From Arion vulgaris (taxonomy: Eukaryota > Mollusca > Gastropoda > Stylommatophora > Arionidae): 64,000 bases of DNA. Location of the stretch: the NCBI GenBank assembly GCA_020796225.1, contig CM036758.1:28717099-28781098 (forward strand). The letters are read 5' to 3'. The translations under genes and the position numbers were made by a program. The notes below the pieces were generated by a model. The model searched no databases and was not told the DNA's origin. It saw only the letters and a list, made by a program, of their open reading frames with translations. This document shows, piece after piece, positions 25,720 to 36,800 of this stretch; position 1 is the first letter of the stretch; the number at the start of each line of letters is the position of its first letter.

Positions 25720-26540
25720 TAGAAGAAGAATGGTTTACCTCAGTAGTACTTCGTGAAATCTGACAACTGCAATTGAAACTATATGTACATCTTGCTAAAA
25801 CACATTGTCCAACATAATATATTAACACTTAAGTATCCTGTATTGTTCATGAGCCATAAATGTTCTCTTCCGATGTACTAAATGAATAAAATGGACAAAC
25901 GTGTTGGTATTCCCTGACAACCAACCATATTGGAAAGTAAACAAAAGACACGCGCCTGTTGTTATCGTATCCAACTCAACTATTGGTTACTGTCTCTAAT
26001 TCCGAGAACCATCTATCAACACGCAATGTGTCAGAAGCGTATCCGACGTTTCATACGGGGAAAGAAGTTAATGTAGTTATCTGTTTGCTGATGGAAGGGA
26101 TAAGAGATCATCTGTTGATTTTCCATTGTATTTAATTGAACATGATCTCGAGTAATAAAAATTCAGCTTCATGTGGTCATGTTTATTTGATCAGTCTTCA
26201 TTTCTTATTTCTCACTTCTTATTTTTGTATTTCCCAATGTTTGTTTATTCCGCTTCCTATTTCCTCTCTCTTAGTTTTAGAAGTAAGATATTCATTTATA
26301 ACTTCTACTTAACTGCATTCGTTCGCTGTGAATCCGACGGTAGCCATGACGCCGGGTATGGCGCTTCTGACTGATTTTTGCGTGAGAGCCTGCTTTACCA
26401 TTTGACAGGTGTCCCACGTCATGCAGGCGGGTCTTCACCGACTTCAGATGTTGTGATTCATTTATATAAATAAAATGAAAATCGTGGCATATCCTTTACA
26501 GGACGTAGCCATCAAAGACAGTAAATGAGACGTTCATTGT
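25720..26540. other. unassigned DNA
   Basis: No gene recognised. 26310-26460 is richer in GC than its surroundings (CCGACGGTAGCCATGACGCC) and could be an old element. Confidence 0.45.
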
Positions 26541-26544
26541 TCTA

Positions 26545-26710
26545 GGCACTACTGATAGGAGACGAGATTATTAAAAATGTCAACTACTTCTAGTATCTGA
26601 CCATTTATTCGTATGCTAGTGTGATTCAACATGTGTCTAATCACCAACATCTCTGTTGCTGTTTTCTTAAATATTATCTTCTATGTCATTAATCTCATGC
26701 TCGTTATTTC
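26545..26710 (-). mobile_element. possible LINE fragment
   Basis: The minus strand reads IRINGQILEVVDIFNNLVS, close to the 'I-x-I-N-G-x-x-I-E-x-V-x-x-F-x-Y-L-G-S' segment after the RT domain. It is short and decayed. Confidence 0.5.
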
Positions 26711-27659
26711 CAGTTTTCTGGTGACTCTTGAAAAAGAGATAAGATACTGAACAGTCTGACATCATGGCATGGAAGAGAGTCAAAAACTGAGTTGATTGCC
26801 AACGCTGTGGACAGAAAGTTGTGGGGATTTTTCATGTACAGTGCCAGTAGGCACTACACCTGATGCTAATTATGATAATATTGATGATGACGAAAAATGG
26901 TAATATCTAATATTCTAGGGAATTAAATAAAGTAATTCTAATTCTAAATTATTATTGTTTTCTTCAAAGCTTCAATTAAATTTTTAAAAGCTTCCATTTG
27001 CCCTAAACGTTGACCCTAAAACTGTACCCTTAAGTGCTGTGCCTAATAGATGATACGTCCCTGTACATAGAAAGTTCGTGTATCGATATTTGAGTGCAAT
27101 GATGGATTGTTAAAACGATACTTCAAACAGAAGTCTATTATTCCTTAGACTATAACAGCACTGGAAGTCCCGCAGATATCCAAACCTGAATTCAAACGGT
27201 GGGCTGTAGACACAGACTTTGAAAACAATAATTAACTTGACAAATGAATTTATACCGTGCAAGACGCGCCTGTTCGTCACAGCGGAGATATATTGGGCGA
27301 AGATCTCTTGAGCTGGTCGATAAAGTAAGAGTACATTTAACAAACAATTAAACATGTTTTTGTAGTTCTAAATTACTAGGGAGAATTCAGTACTTGACAT
27401 AGTGTGATTTCCGTGACAGACTAACAATCAACATCCAATATAATCATGGAGATTATGACAGTCACTATTGGGTGTGAGTAAGCTCTGACTGTCTCCACTA
27501 TGCTAACTCAAATCTAATACAATACTAGTAGATGTGACACTATGAAGTAGGAGCGTTTATGTTTATAAAAACGTATCAGTAACCCTACTTTAAAAATCTG
27601 TGTCCTATTAAACATTATTCCTCCAGGTTATCATCGAGTGCGTTAGAGCTTACAAACCA
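26711..27659. other. unassigned DNA
   Basis: No gene or repeat seen. The 81-codon minus frame at 27110-27355 has no recognisable motif. Confidence 0.45.
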
Positions 27660-28010
27660 AGTCTACTTTGTTGCTTTGCGGGAAGCACACACACTACTGA
27701 AGTTAGTCAAACACTATCAGAGTTAGACAGATCTGTGCGGGAAGCACACACAAAATACACTACTAAAGTTAGTCAAACACTATCAGATTTAGACAGATTT
27801 GTGCGGGAAGCATACACACAACACATTACTAAAGTTAGTCAAACACTATCAGATTTAGACAGATTTGTGCGGGAAGCATACGCACAACACACTACTAAAG
27901 TTAGTCAAACACTATCAGAGTTAGACAGATTTGTGCGGGAAGCACACACAACACATTACTAAAGTTAGTCAAACACTATCAGATTTAGACAGATTTGTGC
28001 GAGAAGCTGA
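27660..28010. repeat. 66-bp minisatellite (5 units)
   Basis: Units contain GTTAGTCAAACACTATCAGA and AGACAGATTTGTGCGGGAAG. Three middle units are exactly 66 bp and keep an open frame with a 22-residue repeat (KVSQTLSDLDRFVREA), but outer units differ in length and close it. Confidence 0.92.
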
Positions 28011-28029
28011 GATTTACAATTCTTTTATC

Positions 28030-28735
28030 AGTTTCATTTCTCCATTTCATTCTCTCCTACATTCTCTTTCCACCTTCTCACATTTCCATCAGACACGTTA
28101 GTTTCCTCTGAATAATATGATTTCGGTAATGTACTACAAGACTGAGCTCTCCCGAACGACATTCTCGTAAATTGTAAACGTCCACGCGTGCTGTGTCCAC
28201 CACTGTAGGTCAATGTTTCCTTGCGCACTATATCCAAGTGATGTTTTTTGTTGGGGCGGGTGGGGATATATTTTATCTATCGATACACCACAGACTGCGC
28301 AGGCTTACTTTTTACACAACTCACATTTCAGTCGATAGTCAGTCGGTTCATTGTCTCTGATTATGTTTTCACACATGAAACAGAAAGCATTGAGGATGCC
28401 CACCATTTTTCTGAGAGTTTTTATGATGTCTGCACTTTTCCAATTTGCAATGGATATATTTCCAGCTAATTTATCTGCCCTTTCATTTGTCTTCAACCCT
28501 GCATTCTTGGGCTCATAATGCACAGAGAGTTTCTTGAGGCGGGACTGATGAATGCTGTTTAGTTCTTCAGTGCGATGCTTGCTTTCATCGATCCTCCTAA
28601 GTTTACTGACCGAGTGTGTTACTATTATCATTTGCGTCGTTTTAGTCATGTCACGAAATTGTCCACAAAGACAGTAGTTATTTATCTTCATTGTCTTGCT
28701 TGAAGTGTTTGAATGGTGTCTGCCCACCTCTGGAC
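28030..28735 (-). mobile_element. LINE 3' region with RNase H end
   Basis: The minus strand codes HQSRLKKLSVHYEPKNAGLK and TNERADKLAGN, the C-terminal RNase H motif, then FMCENIIRDN, YRLKCELCKK and a frame to about 28034. The part 28090-28320 recurs on the same strand at 36057-36236. Confidence 0.8.
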
Positions 28736-29405
28736 CAGAACTTTAGAATATTGTGGGGTTTCTTTTGTGTCGTTCTTGGGGTCAATCGTCAGATCACAGC
28801 ACAAATAGCTTCAATGAACTGCATAATTCGCTCTAGGTCGTCAACAGAACCCCTCAGGTTTCAAAAGTGGGGTGTCGTCTCCGTTGACGATAATTTCTCG
28901 AGTCTTCTTTGCTGAGTCGACATGCACAAAGAATGTGTTGAATAATCTCTGACTCTGTCAACAAGAGCAAGAGTCACAATACTCTTTAATGTCTACAATC
29001 TAAATCTGTTGTGTCATGCCCAAAAGCCCGTGTATTAATTAATTATCATTTGTTGTTTGGGCTCCATTTAGTGACTGGTCTGTAGTTGAATAATTTTGAC
29101 CTAACTGTTTCTTAAACTCTGCTTTAATGAGTTCTTGATTTATTATATGACATACTTATTTATAGTGCGTTCAACTTGTCATGACCACAGATAAAAATGT
29201 GCATCTTTGTAACTATTTGATTAAATAACTTGAAAACTTGCATGTGAACTACACATGTTCCGATGCTACAAAATATTTTTTTGCCATTCAAACAGTCATA
29301 CCATCTAAAAGTTGCATTCTTTGTGCTATATATTTAACGCGTCCATTGGTATGGTTAGATCAAACTAATGTTTACAGCCATTTAATACATTAATGACAAA
29401 ATTAG
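28736..29405. other. unassigned DNA
   Basis: No gene or repeat recognised. Confidence 0.45.
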
Positions 29406-29830
29406 CAACATTTAGGGCTCCGAGTTTCACCTTATGTGGACCCACATGAAACTCATCTCGGGCCCAAGTTTTGCTACACGCGGGCCCACGTCTCTTCTCT
29501 GGATGCACCCTCATCCCTTTATGGTTATCCGTTCAGCTTTTCCTATCGGCCGGGAGAGACGTGCATTAATAGTCACTTATATTCCGCTCGTCTGTGTTGC
29601 AGGCGGATCTCATCCAACGTGACTACGTCTGCATCCCTGCCCACGCCAGAGTAGCTCTCCCTCGATCCCTACCCACTTAGCCAGACAAGAACTAATGTCT
29701 GTTACCAGGGTCACCAAGTGGAGGTGGGGTAGGATCTTGATTAGTGTCAGCTCACTAATCCTGGCCCGGCGTTGTCCCAATGCGCCTTTGACCCCAGGCA
29801 CATATGGGTCATCTGTACCACAGTATACAA
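29406..29830. other. GC-richer block, possibly an unclassified element
   Basis: Base composition differs clearly from the surrounding AT-rich DNA. Short inverted repeats occur at the left (AGTTTCA...TGAAACT). Overlapping frames of 60-72 codons have no motif. I found no target-site duplication. Confidence 0.4.
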
Positions 29831-30505
29831 GAAACAGAGTAAAGAACTATTTTATTGTAGTGATACCCCCCTACCACATATGTTAACACACCGAAGAAGT
29901 AGCGATTTATAGAGAACATCTCAAAGTAGCTCCGCCATTGCCAAGCCTGGACGGGAAAGGGTGATGGCATTCTGACATGGCAGCTAACTTTAACTGTAAT
30001 GTAAATTATATTTTTTTTAAACACAATAATACAACTAAATCTACATTTTTTGTTTATTTCATGACACCATTGCAAGTATCAACATTAGCCCCCATGTATG
30101 AGCTCGGATGATACCCATTTGAATGAGACTTGACATCAAATGTCATATTGGTTCGTTTACTGTCAAAACTAAAATTATGTATCAGACTTCGCCAAATATG
30201 CGCCAACATCAAAGGAAACCGTTATATTACAAAATCCAGGTTCCTATAGCAATTTCTTCCATCAGACATTTGCGTCGGTATAATTCTAAGATTGGGTGCA
30301 AAGTTTCGCTACTGTAGAATAGATGGTTTTGCTACAATTCACATTGGACTGTGGGCATGAGTTGTTGAACGGACTATAGAATATCATTTATATATTTTTC
30401 GCGCTCTTTTATATTTTCAATTTGTGTCGTTTCCATTTGATTCAAACGGCATTCCAATACAAACTTTAAGAAACCTGTTGCAAGTTGTAACAGAAGTTTC
30501 AATTT
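29831..30505. promoter_or_regulatory. upstream region and probable promoter of DDI1
   Basis: No coding signal. It precedes the DDI1 start and holds the candidate ETS site at 30506. Confidence 0.35.
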
Positions 30506-30513
30506 ACTTCCGG
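30506..30513 (+). promoter_or_regulatory. candidate ETS/GABP site upstream of DDI1
   Basis: ACTTCCGG lies 70 bases before the ATG, in an AT-rich stretch without an obvious TATA box at the right distance. ETS sites of this form are common in TATA-less housekeeping promoters. The transcription start is not visible, so this is a suggestion only. Confidence 0.35.
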
Positions 30514-30566
30514 CGAGTTATATATTCTTTGTAGTTCCACTGATTTCTTTGAAAAGTTTTTCGTAA

Positions 30567-30611
30567 ATGTTACCAACTAGCAATGCAAATCACAATAACA
30601 ACTTTGTCTGA
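30567..30611 (+). promoter_or_regulatory. short upstream ORF overlapping the DDI1 start
   Basis: An ATG 16 bases before the DDI1 ATG opens a 14-codon frame in another phase and ends at TGA 30609-30611, inside the DDI1 coding sequence. It would lower initiation at the main ATG if transcription starts upstream of 30567. The upstream ATG has a weak context (T at -3). Confidence 0.4.
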
Positions 30612-30835
30612 TCAGTTATTCAATGTAGATATTAGTGAAGATCTAGAGTTGGAAAATTTCAAAGTTTTATGCGAAATAGAAACAAGTGTTCCTGCGAGTG
30701 AGATGTTGGTTGTGTGGAATGGACGACCGCTTCACGACGACAAACTAACTTTGAAACAGTATGGCATAAAAAATGGCGAAATAGTTCTTGTTCAACATTT
30801 GCGTGGTCAAATAACTGCTGGAGGAAGTTTTCAAG
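30583..30835 (+). CDS. DDI1: DDI1 exon 1: ubiquitin-like domain
   Basis: Codes residues 1-84 plus one base. It begins [18 protein letters not shown] and carries the beta-grasp pattern expected of a UBL (hydrophobic alternation, [19 protein letters not shown], then GEIVLVQ). G at -3 of the ATG is favourable. The donor is CAAG|gttgat, which is weaker than consensus; without splicing the frame stops at TGA within two codons. The split codon G|GA joins exon 2 as glycine 85. Confidence 0.95.
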
Positions 30836-33800
30836 GTTGATTAAGTTTTTATTTTTGTTATTAGTGGGCAAGAAAAAACATTAGAAATGAGATGGTAGAA
30901 AATATCAATTGTGAAAATCACAATTCTGGTTCAATTGACTTGTTGTAAAGTAAACAATTATCAATACAATGGTAACAATCATATGATAATTAAATGTGGC
31001 ATGTTCATATTTATTAAATTAAATATATTGTAAATATTATGTTTAAATAAAATATATTGTAGCAACACAGAAGGAGGAACAAGCAAAGATATCAAGATAA
31101 GAATACAAAAGTAAGGGAAACTATTGAATAATATTATAATTGCTTTGAGTTGAGTAGATATGGAAGTCAAAGTGAAAGATCAAAACAAACACAAAGCTGA
31201 GAATATTTTAATCAAATGTGAAGTCAGTGTTGTCTATGGCTCAGAAACATGGAAGACAACAAAAGAAACCATAAAAAAACTGCAGACCTTCGTAAATGGA
31301 TGTTTACATAGAATAATAATGCCTCTCGTACGACGGTTATAAGCTACATAGGGCCTGCAAGTAATTTCTCCATACCTCTCTATCCTGGGCAGCTCGCCCA
31401 ATCTCCTCCATGAAACTGAGACTGATATTTCTTGTCTCTCAGCAAAGTTCGTTACATAGAATAGAGGGACTGAGATGGTAAGATAAGATTACAAACAAGG
31501 AACTCAAAGAAAGAACTAAGCAGATATCGGTGGAGAAAGAGCTAAGGAAGAGACGCTGGCGATGGATAGGACATACATTGAGAAGACTGACCGGAAGTAT
31601 TGCAAGACAAGCACTGTTTTGGAACCTGCAGGGAAAGAGGAGTAGGGAAGGCCTAGACAGACCAGGAGAAGAGAGCTGGAGGTTGGTATTAAAAGGATAG
31701 GTACATGGAAAGAATTAAAAGGGATGGCAGGAGAGAGGAAGAGCTGGAAGAAGTTTGTTGAAGACCTGTGCTCCATTGGGAGTTGAAATGTGAAGAAAAT
31801 ACATTGTGCACACACTTACACCGAGTTCACATCATGTCCTAACAACAAGAGCTTTTTAAATACATAATTGTGTTTAGACTCCATTAGTATTAATTAGGGT
31901 GCTGTCATAAAGACCAAAATATCTTTGACAGACTTCCCAATTCAGAACAACACCATGTTGGGCTGAACTCCCAACTATTTCTAAACAGTAATACTTTATA
32001 ACAGGTATGAATCATTTACAGCACCCGAAAGATTTTACCTAAAATCTAATCTACTTTTGCTCTACCATCTACTGTTGTGAAGGATATGTTCTGTTGTCAT
32101 ATCTGCTAATTCCCAATGATGCCGTCCAATGATACAATGATAGCAGTGAAGAGAGATGACTATCTTGAATTTAGTGTGTAAGTGGTGTCTCATGTTATTA
32201 TTATGGCTTGTTCTGGCTATGGACTACCTGGTCTTTTCTAGACAGTTGGTAATATTTATCCCGTTTTGCTTTCAGAATGGGTTTTTCCGTTCACATTGCG
32301 TTGTCCTTATAAACTAAACAGGTATGGCTCTAATATTTTTTATCTTTTGACTTTATGAATAAGGCATATTTTTTTCAAGTTGACAGAGCTCCCAAATATG
32401 AAATATGTCAGTTTTCTAAAATAAAACAAGCTCATCATCACGAACTAGCTCTGGGTTCAATTCTAAACTGCCTATTACATCTCTTTCTATTTATGCAATT
32501 GTATGTGTGTTGTGAGTGACATTTAGCATAACATGTACACAATATTAAACCACTCAACGTTAATAGATTTAAATCTTGATACAATCCACATATCTCAAAA
32601 TGTATATGTGACTATGAGGTAGGGGAAAATTTGAGTCACTGCCAAAGCAGAGCCGCTGTGTATGTGCTGTGATGCTGGCACTTTAAGAAGTTGAAAGGAC
32701 ATACTTTCTAACTAGTCTTTTCAGTACTGTGACTGCTTATAATTGTTATGAGGAAGTGCACAGTCATTTTCTCCAGGATTGGAGAAAAGAAAGAATAAAT
32801 TCCGCAGGCAGGCAGAAAAGCCACAGGTTCTCCAGATTTATGGTGTTCATGGCACCGGACCAAAGGGTTATGATGTCCATGGCACCGAGCTGAAAGCTCA
32901 AGTGCTTATGGAGCGTAAAAAATAAAAATTATGAATTCATTATTTGTCATCTATGGCACATAATGGTGGGGGTCTGTGTGATGTGGAGGTAAGGTGCTCA
33001 CCTCTCGATCAAAGGTATTTGGTTTGTTCCTCGCGTTGAGTGATCAGGATATTTTTCCTAGCCCTATTGAAAACGAATGATAAAGCATAGGTGTTGTGTT
33101 CAAGGGAGTCTGTAAAAGAACTCTGATAAGAGGAGGCTGCTAAGCCGCTGTCCGGGCAAAACACATAAACAAAATTAAATTCCTACACAATTTAAAAAAT
33201 ATTTTCAAAGTTACATTGACCCCTTGTTTGGGCTACCTTGTTCTTGCACTGCCACTGAGATTGTGTTTGGTGTAAGAAAGAGACTGAAGCACACATGGTT
33301 AATTCACCAAAGTGCAGTGATGATAGTCCTATCCATCAACTGTGACTTGAAGAGGATATAGAAGACTTGTTATAATTTATGATAATTTACCCTCTCTATG
33401 TCCCCCTGTGTATCCTTGTAGAGCTTAGACTGTTCTCATACTCTGTTGAAACTGGTAGGATCAATGCAATAATGATAGATCTTCCTTTCGTTTGCCTGAA
33501 ATATTGGCTATATATTTAAATGTTGTTATTTGTATAAGGCTCAAAGCGGCTGATGATACAACTATTAGCCAGGTGCAAGAACTATTTAATAAAGTATGGG
33601 AAGAAGAAACTGTCCCAGATAAATGGAAAAAGGGAATAATTGTTAAGATCCCCAAGAAAGGTGATCTCAAAGATTGCAACAACTGGAGAGGGATCACCCT
33701 ATTATCAGTAATGACCAAGACTTTCTGCAAAATCATTCTTAATAGAACCAAAGGAGCTGTGGACACAACCCTGAGAGAAGAACAAGCTGGTTTTAGACCT

Positions 33801-36800
33801 GGGAGAAGCTGCTTAGACCAAACAATTACCCTACGATTAATTTTGGAGGAACATATTGAGAAGCAACAACCACTCATACTAAATTTCATCGATTTTAAAA
33901 ATACCTTTGATAGTCTACACAGAATCTCTCTGTGGAATATTCTGAGATGCTATGGAATACCAGACAAAATAATAAACATTATTAAAAGCCTCTATGATGG
34001 TTCACAGTGTGCAGTTCGCACTGATGGTGGACACAGCGACTATTTTATGGTTGAAACCGGAGTAAAGCAAGGCTGTATTCTATCTCCGCTATTGTTTGGA
34101 GTTGCCATTGACTGGGTGATGCGAAAATGTTGCAGGGGCGAAACTGGCATCGATTGGGTAGAAAATAGTCCACTAGAAGATTTGGATTTGCAGATGATAT
34201 TGCCTTGTTAAGTAGAAACAACCAAGATATGCAAAGAAAAACAGACTTGTCATCTATAGCATCAAAAGTTGGACTGCAGATAAGCTATGAAAAACAAATA
34301 TAATGAAGATATCTATGGCAAGTAATGCAGATATCACACTGGAATCTAAAATGATAAAAATAACGGAGCAGTTCACCTATTTAGGTAGCAATTTTGATTG
34401 CACAGGAAATGTTAAAAAGAAATTATGATACGAATTGGCAAAACAACATCAGATTTTAAAAGTCTAAATAAAATATGGAACTGTAAGTTATATAGTATTA
34501 AAATTAAATTACGAATTTTCAATTCAAATGTTGTATCAATCCTAACATATGCCAGCAGAGTTGGAAAATGACTAAAGATATAGAAAGCAAGTTAAATGCA
34601 TTTGAAAATAGATGTCTGCGAAAAATAATGAATATAAAATGGAACGAATTCAGAAGTGATGAAATCAGAGACATGTCTGGTCAACCACTAGTGACAACTG
34701 TTATAAGAAAGAGAAGATGGAGATATGTTGGGCACACCTTGAGGAGAAATGATCAACGAATATCAAAGCAGGCATTGAAGTGGGATGCAAAGTATTCAAG
34801 AAAGAGAGGTCGACCTAAAGAGACACTGAAACGAACTTTGCTGAGAGAGGCAGGAAATATCGGTCTCAGTTCCATGGAGGAGATTGTTCGAGTTGCCCAG
34901 GATAGAGCGGTATGGAGAAATTACTTGCAGGCCCTATGTAGCGTATAATGGTACGAGAGGAATTATTATTTATTATTATTATTTGTATAAACTTCTCTGT
35001 CTTCTTGTAGTTCACACAGATCTCTCTGTAGTTTCTTTCCAGTTTTTTTCACTGGATCAGATAGTTTGCCTCAATATATCATTTTCGGGCCGACTTTAAG
35101 TATGTGCTCTGCAGTCTGAGGTGCTTGTCCACATATACACATGGCTGAATTGCCAATCTTCAGTTTTGTATATATGGGGTTGCGGAGTCAATTGTGTCCT
35201 GTTCTGAGGCATATCATGACAACTTGTTTTAATCTGCTCATATTTTGATAGTCATCCTGTGCTAGCATTGGTGGATTTCTTCTTGATTTTTGTCAATCTT
35301 TTCTTCTGAACAATGGATCTGTGTTACATATCAATATCTCCGTATTTATGTGTGCATCCTTACTTCTGTTAGTTACATGTCAATATCCCCATATTTATGT
35401 GTGCATCCTTCTGTTAGTTACATGTCAATATTTCCGTATTTATGTGTGCATCCTTACTTCTGTTAGTTACATGTCAATATCCCCATATTTATGTGTGCAT
35501 CCTTACTTCTGTTGTTATGTCAGTATTTCGATTATGTGTATCCATTTAAGTACATGTCAGTATCCCGTATTATGTGTGCATCCTTACTTCTGTTAGTTAC
35601 ATGTCAATATCCCCATATTTATGTGTGCATCCTTCTGTTAGTTACATGTCAATATTTCCGTATTTATGTGTCCATCCTTACTTCTGTTTGTTACATGTCA
35701 ATATCCCCGTATTTATGTGTGCATCCTTACTTCTGTTAGTTACATGTCAATATCCCCATATTTATGTGTGCATATTCTTCTAATTAGATTACATGTCAAT
35801 ATCCCAATTTAGTGTGCATCCTTCTGTTAGTTACATGTCAATATTTCCGTATTTATGTGTCCATCCTTACTTCTGTTAGTTACATGTCAATATCCCCGTA
35901 TTTATGTGTGCATCCTTACTTCTGTTTGTTACATGTCAATATCCCCGTATTTATGTGTGCATCCTTACTTCTGTTAGTTACATGTCAATATCCCCATATT
36001 TATGTGTGCATCCTTACTTCTGTTAGTTACATGTCAATATTTCCGTAATTATGTGTGCATTAGTTTCCTCTAAATAATATGATTTCGGCAATATACTACA
36101 AGACTGAGCTTCCGAATGACGCATTCCAACGTGTAGTCCACCACTGTAGGTCAATGTTTCCTCGCGCACTATATCCAAGTGATGTTTTTGTGGGGGATAT
36201 ATTTTATCTATCGATACACCACAGACTGTGCAGGCTTGTTACATATCAATATCTCCATATTTATGTATACATCCTTACTTCTGTTAGTTAATGTCAATAT
36301 CCCCATATTTATGTGTGCATCCTTACTTCTGTTTGTTACATGTCAATATCTCCGTATTTATGTTATCTTTACATCTGTTTGTAACGTGTCAATATCCCTG
36401 TATTTATCTGTGCATCCTTACTTCTGTTAGTTACATGTCAATATCTCCGTATTTATGTGTGCATCCTTACTTCTGTTAGTTACATGTCAATATTTCCATA
36501 TTTATGTGTGCATCTTTACGTCTGTTTGTTACGTGTCAATATCCCTGTATTTATCTGTGCATCCTTTATCTTGTTTTCTGTGTCATAGCTGACACACATT
36601 TTCATTGGTACACCAGGTTAATATTTATTTCTAAAACTGACTCATTTCAGGACTAAGCAGTTTTAGTCAAACCCAACCAGAAGATGATCCATCATTTATT
36701 CGGGATTTGTTTCTGAAAAACCCAAGTCATCTGGCCATGTTAAAAACAATGAATCCTCCATTAGCGGATGCTTTGCTTAGTGGAGACATTGGTAAAATTA

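Noticed and set aside
25114..25828. Frames of up to 232 codons on both strands
   Set aside because: The 30-bp repeat has a period divisible by three, so frames stay open on both strands. No motif and no splice context.
27735..27962. Open frame with a 22-residue repeat (KVSQTLSDLDRFVREA)
   Set aside because: The first and last units are of other lengths and close the frame; no start context or splice sites that extend it.
36079..36291. Frame with [15 protein letters not shown] also seen at 28248-28469
   Set aside because: It is the antisense of a LINE 3' region; the sense strand carries the RNase H frame.
35321..36479. Frames of 60-91 codons with repeated YLCVHPYFC
   Set aside because: Products of the 45-49-bp minisatellite; they shift frame whenever unit length changes.
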